64,000 nt of DNA from Pterois miles. Taxonomy: Eukaryota; Chordata; Actinopteri; Perciformes; Scorpaenidae. Made by a program: the position numbers and the translations under genes. The number at the start of each line of letters is the position of its first letter. The first letter of the stretch is position 1. The notes under the pieces were generated by a model. The model was not told the DNA's origin. It made no database searches and saw nothing but the letters and a program-made list of their open reading frames with translations. Of this stretch, positions 1 through 9,300 are shown piece after piece. The DNA lies in NCBI GenBank assembly GCA_947000775.1, contig CAMQGK010000567.1, positions 7,929,001 through 7,993,000 of the forward strand. The letters are read 5' to 3'.

Positions 1-602
1 TTTAATGCAAATGTGTTTTAACGCCATTCATTTCTTTAACACAATCGAAATCTTTCAGAGGTTGTAACAAGCTCAGTTTTAAAGAGTAAAGATACTGGTG
101 TCATATGAAACTAGAAAACCGAAGGAATCCATTAGTCAGACTCTATGTCGTAGTAGCTTGTCTCAGAGGAGGTTAAATAACACTCCATACTTGCGCTACA
201 CTTCGGTGAGGAAAAACAATGTTGGCTATTTTCAAAGGGATGTAAATGGGTTCTCTGGGTACCCACCAGTCTCCCCTTTATAAACATGCCCACTTTATGA
301 TAATCACGTGCTTTTTGGGGCAAGTCATAGTCAAGTCAGCACACTGGCACACTGACAGCTGTTGTTGTTGGGCTGCAGTTTGCCATGTTATGATTTGAGC
401 ATATTTTTATTCTAAATGCAGTACCTGTGAGGGTTTCTAGACAAAATTTGTCATTGTTTTATGTTGTTGATTTCTAATAATAAATATATACATGCATTTG
501 CATAAAGCAGCATATTTGCCTACAGTATTAAATACTTGACAAATCTCCCTTTAAGGTACATTTTGAACAGAAAAATGTGCGATTAATTGATTGTCAGCCC
601 TA
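1..602 (-). mobile_element. D1 non-autonomous DNA transposon, cut by window start
   Basis: The sequence is the reverse complement of the element at 41235-41913 in intron 15 of sec14l1. Shared blocks include the stretch around 250-345 (GGGTACCCA, TTATGATAATCACGTG, CAAGTCATAGTCAAGTCAGCACA) and the blocks at 405-470 and 540-600. It ends at 594-602 with TCAGCCCTA, the complement of the TAGGGCTG start of the other copy. Short reading frames inside it are not conserved between the copies, so I do not call any as genes. The outer end lies beyond base 1. Confidence 0.8.
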
Positions 603-1172
603 TTTAAAATCCATCATAAACAAATTTCAACTAAGTGCAATTTGAAACTGCTATTCTTAAATAAAGGATTGCATTGGTGTGTTAAGTCCTCATTTGGCTG
701 ATGTAAATTGCCAGATTTGGTGTTTTTTGCCTTTGTTTGCCACTTTTGTTGATTCTTTTCCAGTGTGAGATTAAAGTGGGAAATATCAGGAGCCTGTTTA
801 AAAACATCCCACATGCCTGACTGTAATTACCACTAGGATGCTAACATTAATAATATTTACCATAAATCTGACATGACACGAATGCTGCATAATTCTGTCT
901 CATCTTCATCATCAATCTCCCTCCATCCCTCTCTTTCCTTCTTTAAAATGGCCCTGTCTCTTCCTCTGTCTCTCTCTCTCTCTCTTGGCAGTCTGCCATG
1001 GCTGGGCTTTATCCACAGGCGTCTTGTGACAGAAGCCGGCACTACAGGAATATTTTTCATGAAGATGCCACAATCCCTGCACCCTCTGGGAGCAACGCCA
1101 GGGGCTGTTTTCCATAATCAGGTCAATCACAAACCGGCACCACAGAGTCCTCCATCCCTTACCTCTACCCAC

Positions 1173-1174
<2 letters not shown>
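603..1174. other. Unclassified sequence with a CT-rich tract and an exon-like stretch
   Basis: No gene is supported. A CT tract at about 961-986 followed by TTGGCAG (ending at 991) looks like a 3' splice site on the plus strand. It is followed by a 40-codon open stretch that starts SAMAGLYPQASC and stops near 1115. No matching donor or recognised domain was found. Confidence 0.3.

Positions 1175-1226
<52 letters not shown>
1175..1226. repeat. (CA)26 microsatellite
   Basis: An uninterrupted CA dinucleotide run of 52 bases. Confidence 0.98.
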
Positions 1227-1228
<2 letters not shown>

Positions 1229-2357
1229 CGTCCTCACTTAACCTGACAGAGCATGTGCACCATGAGGCCGCAAACTAAAATTTTATTGTTTTTGTTTTTT
1301 TTAAAAAAAGACGGTAGTCAACACTAAATGTGTGCATAGTACTAAAAACATGCACCGACACCAGAGAACGATTCCCTAAAAAATAAACTGGCAAGTGGTA
1401 CATTGTTATACTTGCAAACTAGAAATAAAACTGTTTTTGCAGTCAAATGTTTGGACAGATTAAAGTTGTATATTTCTCCACAACTTTAAATGAATGCAAG
1501 TTGTGTTGGAGGATATACTTTTTTTACTCTGATGTGCAATAAAAGCTGGCTGGAGAGCTCAGTAAAATGTGATTGAAGGACGGCGCTCCTGAGCCTGTAA
1601 TTGACAAAGAAAGTTTAGAAGTCGTGTGTGCCGTACCGCACGTAGGCGTGAAGTAAATGAATGAAAAGTCAGCAGCAGCATTGAATGGATGGAATCTCTG
1701 TCAAAGTAATTCAATGTTTCCTTAACAGCTTTGGTATTAAAGAGATAAAAAGTCAGTTTATCCTGTAAAAGAACTGGAGGTCACATATTTTAGGCATGTA
1801 CAGTAAAAGCCAGTGCTTTTATTTTAAAAGCGGGTTGATTCCAGGGGGAGGTTAACTATGTGACTGTGTTTCCAAGCATTTTACACTCAGCACAAGAAGG
1901 CAAGGACGAGTAAAGACATAAACAGGATCTATTCATTAGGGACTTAAAGTTTTAAGTGGTTGTATTGCACTTTCCGGCCCAACAGGAGAAATATTAATGG
2001 ACAGTATCCAGTATAGAATTTGGCATAGTGGAGAGTGAACTGTGATCGGTACTCAGTGCTCGAGCCATTGGCAGCATTGTGAGGCATAACAACACTAACA
2101 TTACTGGACAAGAAAAATAGTCTGGAAAACGTAAAGCTGAAGGTGAGTAAAACCAATTTCAAACAGCTCAGACAGAGCAGAGATGCAGGAAATGAACTTG
2201 AAATTGACAAGATACTGTATGAGTCAACATGTGTTGTGATGTCAGGGTCACAGCAGGAAGTCTTAATGGAAAACAGAAGTAAACAGATGAAAATGCATAA
2301 CTAAAATGATTATTTTATCTTTGGGGCACATGTTAGGATGGAACTGACTTTTTAGCT
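1227..2357. other. Unclassified non-coding sequence
   Basis: I see no long reading frame, RNA gene or repeat copy shared with the rest of the window. Confidence 0.4.
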
Positions 2358-2706
2358 TAAAGGTGCAGTGCGTGGGATGTGGTGGCATCTAGTGGTGAGG
2401 TTGCAGATTGCAACCAACTGAAACTTCTCCAGTGTGCCAAGAATGTAGGAGAACTACTATAGCTGATGCAAAAATATGAAAATATGAACTTCCCTATCTA
2501 GTTTGGTTTGTCCTCTCTGGGCTGCTGCAGTAGTGGTAGGCTCCGTAACGAGGACCCTCTCCGTATGTAGATATAAGGTAATGAAAACACAACAGTTCTT
2601 ATTTTCAGGTGATTATACACTAAAGAAAACATATTTTTTAATAAAATACTACATTTCTGCCAATCAATGACCCTAAATGTTGTGTGTGTTACACACTGGT
2701 CCTTTA
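2358..2706 (+). mobile_element. M1 MITE, copy 1
   Basis: It starts TAAAGGTGCAGTGCGTGGGA and ends GTTACACACTGGTCCTTTA, so the ends are inverted repeats. Internal blocks such as CATCTAGTGGTG...GGTTGCAGATT and CATATGTAGATAT recur in the copies at 15199, 46112 and 61835. The middle is shorter than in copy 2, so this copy is internally deleted. Superfamily is not assigned because no clear target duplication is visible. Confidence 0.8.
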
Positions 2707-2784
2707 TCGCTACATGTATTTGTGCTTTCAGGTATGTGGAAGAGTAAAATATGGTGATGGTGCACCATAATACAGCTCAAACTA

Positions 2785-3129
2785 CCACAACCATCCTGGA
2801 CAACTACCTCTCAGCTTTGAAATGTTTAAAAATAAGACAGAAAAGGAGATATCCACCTGAACAACAGTCTGGAGTCAGAAAAAAAAGAAAGTGACCAGAT
2901 ATGGGCTGCCAAATCGCAGGTTGAGGTGGCAAAAAAAAAAAAAAAAAAAAAAAAAAAACTGAGATAGAGAAAATGAAAGAAAGGAGAAAGGACATCAGCA
3001 GGGCCAACCAGACCTTGGTCCTGCTCCCTATAGAGGAGGAAGAGCTGAAACTGACACAAGTCATTGAAAAAGCAAAAGGTGATGCTGTGGAGGAGAGCTT
3101 CAGTAAAGAAATGACTATGAAGGAAAGCT
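2785..3129 (+). pseudogene. Possible coding remnant with coiled-coil-like composition
   Basis: In one plus-strand frame a short open stretch is followed by a stop near 2858. It continues as a charged, heptad-like stretch (for example TEIEKMKERRKDISRANQTL from about 2959) up to a TGA at about 3127. A run of 28 A interrupts it at 2931-2958. The composition (E, K, R, with regular L/I) resembles a coiled coil. I do not recognise the parent protein, and there is no start codon, splice site or conserved domain to confirm a gene. It may be a decayed processed pseudogene or a chance AG-rich tract. Confidence 0.3.
2931..2958. repeat. Poly(A) run, 28 bases
   Basis: Uninterrupted A run inside the AG-rich stretch at 2785-3129. 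Confidence 0.95.
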
Positions 3130-3944
3130 GAAAGGTTATAACACAGAAAACCTGGAGGAGGAACAGCCAATAAAGAGAGTGGCCCCCTTCAGATGTACCG
3201 ATCCTATCATAATATGGTTAAAAAAAACAGGTTTAAAAGAAACTGGATGAGATGCTAAAGGTCTGGAGGGAGGGCATTCACAAAAACCTCAGGACAAAAG
3301 GCCTCGTCTTTATTTGTCAGGACAAAAGGAAGCACTGATGGAGTTATGAAGTCTCCTCTGACCTGATTTCACAGCTGACCTTGGCAGGCAGCTCAGCCCA
3401 GCTTCCCAGAGGATCTCCGTGACACCTCTCCACCAGGCAGAGTCGTGTTTGTGGCCACAAAGACTCTCCTCCTCATTAGGAGGACAGAACTGGCAGGTGA
3501 GTGCAGGCACACAACAACAGCTAAAACCCTGGGAAAGAAGCACAGGGTGCAGCCAAGGTAGAAATAGGAATGAAATGAAATGCTTCTTGCGGCTCATAAC
3601 AATTTTGCCAAAACATTAACAACACAAATGCGAAGCGGACAAATATGATTTGTTAACAGCAGTAAATTCTCATTTCAATTGAACTTTGGGAAGCACTTCT
3701 ACTGGTTTTAATAAGTATAGAAAAGGTCAAATGTAAACTTTGAATCTTCAGTGAGAGATATTCAAAGGTATTCAAAGTTTCAGGGTAGCGCCGCTGCTAC
3801 TGTACATACACGCACCTCTACTAATAAACTGTGATATCTAATAATAATTAATTAATTATTAAGGAATAATGTTATGGGATTGTTCCTTATTTCGTGGGCT
3901 ATTTGGGAATTTATACAGTATCATTAGAAAAATTATATATATAT
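3130..3944. other. Unclassified non-coding sequence
   Basis: It holds short reading frames on both strands (for example 3310-3597) with no recognised domain. Nothing here recurs elsewhere in the window. Confidence 0.4.
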
Positions 3945-4822
3945 AAAAGTTTGGAAATGTGTGTTTGGTGGATTATTTCTCTGTTATAAAGCTAATTGTC
4001 ATTGCATTTTACATCATTGGAAAGCCGGTTTATTTACCTTCACAGTGATGTCCAACCTGTAAGGATCATGCATTTGTGGGACGAGCAGCACAGCTGATTA
4101 TGTTGGTAGCACCCAAGTGAAATTTGCCAAATTTTTCTGGCAATGCTGAACGGTGTTTTCTCCTGTTGGTACTGACTCTTGTTTTGAGCTGATTGGTAGC
4201 AAATCATCTGATACCAAAATCATGTCAGAGTTTTGTTTGAAAAGAAATTTTGAACTGGGACGTGCTGGTTTTGGGCGGCATGGTAGGGCAGTGGTTAGGA
4301 CTGCTGCCTCACAGCAAGACGGTTGCAGGTTCAGGTTGGGGCTCTTCTGTGTGGAGTTTGCATGTTCTCCCTGTGTTAGCGTGGGTTTTCTCCGGGTTCT
4401 CCGGGTTCCTCCCACAGTCCAAAGACATGCAGGTTGATTGCTGACTCTAAATTACCTGTAAGTGTGAATGTAAGCGTGAATGGTTGTCTGCCTCTATGTG
4501 CCCTATGGACTGGCGACCTGTCCAGGGTGAACCCCGCCTTTGCCCAATGCCAGCTGCCTGATTGGCAGCACCTGGAGCTGAAAACAAGAGTCAACACTAA
4601 CAGGAGAATACACTGTTTAACACTGGCAGATAATTTTGGCAAATTTCACTTGGGTGCTACCAACATAATCAGCTGTGCTGCTCGTCCCACAAATGCATAA
4701 TCCTTACAAGTTGGACATCACTGTGACAGTAAATAAACCGGCTTTCCAATGATGTAAAATGCACTGACAATTAGCTTTATAACAGAGAAATAATCCACCA
4801 AACACAAATTTGCAAACTTTTT
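3945..4822. repeat. Long inverted repeat (two arms of about 245 bp)
   Basis: The left arm (3945-4190) and right arm (4576-4822) are reverse complements with only scattered mismatches. Matching blocks include GGTGGATTATTTCTCTGTTA at about 3967 and its complement at about 4790, and GGGACGAGCAGCACAGCTGA at about 4078 with its complement at about 4670. The spacer (4191-4575) carries an S1 SINE-like segment. This fits a foldback-type DNA transposon or an inverted duplication. The flanks are AT-rich and no unambiguous target duplication is seen. Confidence 0.9.
4273..4560 (+). mobile_element. S1 SINE copy inside the inverted-repeat loop
   Basis: It starts GGGCGGCATGGTAGGGCAGT and continues through TGTGTGGAGTTTGCATGTTC and CCTCCCACAGTCCAAAGACA to GACCTGTCCAGGGTGAACCC. 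The B-box region is degenerate (GGTTGCAGGTTCAG). The 3' end stops before the GGATAAGCGG...GGATGG tail seen in other copies, so this copy is 3'-truncated. Confidence 0.8.
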
Positions 4823-5728
4823 TCCAAACTTGACTTTTTTATTCTTAACTTGAGTCAAATATGATAAAATGCTAATTATCACATCACTGTCTCATGTTAT
4901 ACTGATTGACCTGGTGTAGCCGACTGAGGAGAGTCTCATGGGAAAGTGGTTTTCGTCTTGACTGTTGATTGATCTAAATGCTGTTATTAAGGGTAAATAT
5001 CAGGTTGTTGTTTTGGAGGCAGCTTCATAATCAGGGTGTATATGCTAGGGCTGTCCCTGACTAAAGAAAGTCTAAGGTGACTAATATGATTTTAACTAAT
5101 CGATTATTTGATTTAATCGACAGATCCGTAAAAGTCAGTTTCTCCACAGAGAATCACACAAAAGCACCACTTTAAATCTTGTGCTTTCCAGAGATGTGCT
5201 CTTAATTTTTTTTGTGAATCAGTCATTCAGCATGAAAAAAAGCATTAAAGATGGAAAACAGAAAAGCCTCTTTTGATATAAAAAGGGCTACTTTCAAGTG
5301 ATATAATGCATGCAAAGTACACAATGTACTGAATATTTCATAAATAATACCTGCAGTAAAACACACTGTACTGACACTGAATGATTAGATGGTTCTCTCT
5401 GACCAAGATGAATATCCTGGCAGGCAGATCTGAACTCTAATTGTGCTGGTTTATTTACTTGAAAGGGGACATCTCCAGTGATGTCTGTGCAGTTTCTTTG
5501 TCCTTTTTTTGTTTAGTTCCAAGAAGCACTCCTACGTATCTTTCTTATTAAAAACAACCAAAATCTAAGAGCAAACATAAAAGAAGCCATTTTTGCTTTC
5601 ATGATTCCTTTCTTGTGTCCCAAAATTGAATCATATGCATTGTGTATGTATCTCTGTTAACTCCCACTGTTACAGACAGCAATCAGTTTCCAACACACTG
5701 GTGTTTCTGCCTGAAACTGTGGGAACAT
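4823..5728. other. Unclassified sequence with an hAT-like fragment
   Basis: At 5046-5120 the motif AGGGCTGTCC...AATCGATTATTTGATTTAATCGA is typical of the ATTAATCGATTA-rich hAT-like MITEs also seen at 12965, 31655, 49195 and 50678. The rest is unclassified. Confidence 0.45.
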
Positions 5729-6042
5729 CCATCCATCCATCTATCTATCCATCCATCGTCAACCGCTTATCCCGTTAGGGGTCGTGGGGGGGCTGGAGCC
5801 GATCCCAGCTGGCATTGGGCGAAGGTGGGGTTCACCCTGGACAGGTCGCCAGTCCATCGCAGGGAACATGCCTACAGGCAATTTAGAGTCATCAATTAAC
5901 CTAAACAGCAAGTGTTTGGACTGTGGGAGGAAGCCAAAGTACCCGGAGAAAACCCACGCTTACACGGGAAGAACATGCAAACTTGCCAGGAATCAAACCT
6001 GCGACCCTCTTGCTGTGAGGCAACAGCGCTAACCACTGCAGC
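5729..6042 (-). mobile_element. S1 SINE with a perfect 12-bp target duplication
   Basis: On the minus strand the element runs from a tRNA-like head (TTAGCGCTGTTGCCTCACAG, near 6025) to a (GGAT)n tail at 5729-5757. It is flanked by exact 12-bp copies of CTGTGGGAACAT at 5717-5728 and 6043-6054. The target duplication of this length, the tRNA-like head and the simple-repeat tail together point to LINE-driven retrotransposition. Confidence 0.9.
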
Positions 6043-6054
6043 CTGTGGGAACAT

Positions 6055-7382
6055 AGACACATTAATTAAACATATCGGTACAGTGTATGCACAGCACACA
6101 CTAATGTAATGCACTCTAGGAAAAATACAAGTTTCTAGGGCCGATGTTTGTGGGCATCTACGGTCAACTGTTTGACCACAAATCAGACATGATGAAGTGG
6201 TTGTCAGCCGTTACTATTGCCATGTTTGTAGTAATTGTTGGTTCATTCACAAATGAATCACCATGATCAGCCTTTTTGAGAAACTGCCAGCACCTGGTAC
6301 AGACATTACAGGATTATTTCATCATTTCAACCTGTGAAAAAATCCACAAGAAAACAAACCACCTTTTTATTTTCTGCAATGCAACTCACTATTCCTGCTG
6401 CCATGCCCAGCTCTAACTGTAGGATAATGTCAAATAAGTTAAAGACAGAGCAGACTGTCAGAGGAAGAGCACCGAGGCAAACATAGCTGGCTTATCGCTG
6501 TGGAAAAATAGAGACTCTATTGACCAATCATTATGTCCATGTTTCACAGTTGGTATGGCGAGCACATTCAAACGCCTGTAAAGCTAAATCAATGAGGTAA
6601 CAAATAGCAACATAAGAGGATTAAAGATCACTGTATTATTAGTAGTCGCTAGCATCCACCACTAGTGATCATTCCTGGTTATGAACTTGGAACGCTCTAC
6701 AGTTTTTTCTGTTGACCTGATGCAGCCGGCGCTGTCACGCTCGCTGGGATATGAAGCACAATGGGGCCGCGTCATCTCCCCTCCATATCCCATGAATAAT
6801 CCATGACCTCAGAGGCATGGCGAGCAGCCCCGGGTACTCTGAGAGGCTCTCACTAAAACAAACTGTCAAAACAAGACACAAGTGTTTACATGCGCTAGCC
6901 AGAAGGTGGGAAAAGTTACACGACAGCAACACCCTTGGTTGTTTAAATTGTTTAAAATCAATAGCGTATTTTCTGGGAAGTTTAGTTTGATTTTTTTTCC
7001 CTACTGTATTTTTCTTCTTACTTAAGACAAATGAGTCAGTGTGTTGTCCAAGGACATTTAGGACGGACAGACATGTAAGCTGATGCAAATGTTTCATGCT
7101 CATTTCATGGCACGAATTATGTTTGGGAGCACAAAATACATCATTTGCACAAAATAGGCCTCAGGGTGCATTCACATTGGGTCACTCTTGTGCTATCAGA
7201 TACATTTCCTGCCATGAAATTAAGAATGGAAAAACACAATTATCATATTATTACCATAACTATTTCTAACATGAAACACACGTTCTAGCATTACGTTTCA
7301 CAAAATGGACTTATGGCATTACTGTTACATGCTACAAAAGGTCATGAAAAGTGACTCATCAGTCTTAGACCTGCGGTGCGAT
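6055..7382. other. Unclassified non-coding sequence
   Basis: Only short reading frames without known domains. Nothing repeated elsewhere in the window was recognised. Confidence 0.4.
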
Positions 7383-8010
7383 GTATATTTTTGCCATTAT
7401 TGGGCAAAAATTCCATAATAACATTTCAGCATATTGTAATTCAAATGTTCAGAGAGAAAACGAGACTTCTGCACCTCCTCATGGCTGTTTTCAGGCTTTA
7501 AAACATCTAGCCTGTGGCGGGAGACTTTGGCCAATCACGGGTCATTTCAGAGAGAGAGTGTTTTTATTGGCTGTTCATTCAACAGGCAGCTGTCAATCAC
7601 TTGCAAACTCTAATCAAACAGTCAAACTAGGTGGCACTGATCAAATATGAATCAATATTCTGTTATTGTAATAAGTATTTCTCTCCTCAAATATTTTAAT
7701 GAATGAATCATTTAGTTACCGGTTTGTGACCTGGCAGCCATGTTGAGATCAGCTGAGGAAATACCAAGCACCACCCACCAGCCGGAGCTCAGAGATGGCT
7801 CAAGCTCAGCTCTGATTGGTTGTTTTCGTCCGGTCTGTGAAATCTTGCAGATGCCATTAGGAGCATCGGAGGACACAGAGGCACACGATTTTTCTTTATT
7901 CATTTTTTTCAGAGTACCTGCCTCATGCACAACTGTCAGGATATAGTGACCATTTTATAAAAAGCATTTTTTTTTTAATCATATTTGCTCAATTTCGACC
8001 CACTGCAGCT
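7383..8010 (+). mobile_element. U1 repeat, copy 1
   Basis: It is the reverse complement of 34620-35115. Shared blocks include AAAACATCTAGCC...GGAGACT, TTGGCTGTTCATT, GCAGCCATGTTGAGATCAG, GAGGAAATACCAAGCACC and CTCTGATTGGTTGTTTTC. The class is not known; the compact length suggests a non-autonomous DNA element. Its right end abuts F1. Confidence 0.75.
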
Positions 8011-8011
8011 T

Positions 8012-8370
8012 TAAGGCCTTTATACACCGGGGGCGTTTTTAGTTGTTTTAGTAATAATAACTTTCACACTGAACATGAATATTAGGCGGCAAAAAAGCAT
8101 CTTTTTTTTTAAAGAAACATTGAATTTTTGAGCTTTCACACCATGAAAAAAGACATCAGTCAATTGCATTAAGCCTGCTATATTTATGAAACAACAACAC
8201 AAAGGCCTCTGAACCAGGAAGGCAAACTTTACTGCTCCTTTCAATCTTGACAAAGGCAGCACAAACCAGATCCACTCCTACCATTCTTACCTTTCACACT
8301 AAAAGCCATAGACCAAAAGCCATATAATATTCACATATTTGTCACACCCTGGCACGTAAAGGCCTTTAGA
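8012..8370 (+). mobile_element. F1 non-autonomous DNA transposon, copy 1
   Basis: Its left end is TTAAGGCCTTTATACACC and its right end is ACGTAAAGGCCTTTA; these are inverted relative to each other. The block GACAAAGGCAGCACAAACCA at about 8250 recurs at about 48709, where the same GGGGCGTTTTT left end also follows AGGCCT. Confidence 0.7.
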
Positions 8371-9064
8371 CACAATGAAACCTGGCACCTTAGATTCATT
8401 TTATGGACGTACTTCATTCATTCCATGAAACTTTCAAGGCCCAAAGGTATTTATGAACTATAGGCTGCAACTGACAGTAACTTTCATTTACAATTAATCA
8501 ACAAATTATTTTCTTTCAAGATGTGCCTGCAATGCTGAGGAATAACTGCATCTCCAATAGTTGCCACAGACTCTGGAGGATAAAACTGAAAAGTTATGCG
8601 CCTTCCTGAATATAGTCTCTCTGACAGGGAGACTATAATAGCACAGTCATCTGCTTCACCTGGTGGAGAACATTCCTCTGGCAATGACTGTCCCATCTTC
8701 CCTCCACATTCTGCAGCACAGCACTGCAGCGCTGGGGAGGTTCACATACCAACTCCCTATAGCACACTTAATGAGCAACCTGCAGAGAGTGTGTGTGGGT
8801 GGGTGGGTGTGTATGTGTGTACAAAACTTCAATTTTCTACAACTCGCCTCCCCCTCCAACCCGTCAGCATATTTCCCGGCTGTTTGCCCACACCCACATT
8901 GTCATCCTGTGTGCTGAAATACTCGTCGTGTTCGGGTGTAACCATGACGAAGACGGCCTGATTTAGAGCTGTTTCCTGCATATTGATAAAACAATTAAAA
9001 AAACATAATTTAGTCATCAAAAAATATTGCCACTCTTGTTGGCTCTTTTTGTAACTAGAGAAAT
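8371..9064. other. Unclassified non-coding sequence
   Basis: It contains overlapping short frames on both strands around 8484-8961 and a small GTGGGTGGG tract near 8795. No domain is recognised. Confidence 0.4.
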
Positions 9065-9300
9065 ACTTAGAGGGGTGGTTTGGCATTTTAAAAAATACAC
9101 TTCTTCTCTTTCGTAGGCGAGTAGCAGGTTAGCTTAGCATAGCGTACAGACAGACTGGAAACAGGGGCAAGCAGCAAGCCTGGCTCTGACCAAAGCTACT
9201 AGCACCTGTAAAGCTCGCTTATCAACACATTACACCTTGTTAAACTGTACAAAAACTGAGGCGTTGTATGCTTGACTATCTCTTTGCTCGGGCACAGTAA
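9065..9300 (+). mobile_element. U2 repeat fragment
   Basis: Motifs GGTTAGCTTAGCATAG, GACTGGAAACAGGGGCAAGC and GCCTGGCTCTGACCAAAGCT belong to a family also present at 29545-29690 and, inverted, at 30655-30812. It is a common type of teleost non-autonomous element. This copy has lost its middle. Confidence 0.65.

Noticed and set aside
873..1241. 122-codon frame ending in a His-Thr run
   Set aside because: The C-terminal half is a translated CA microsatellite and the N-terminal half a CT tract.
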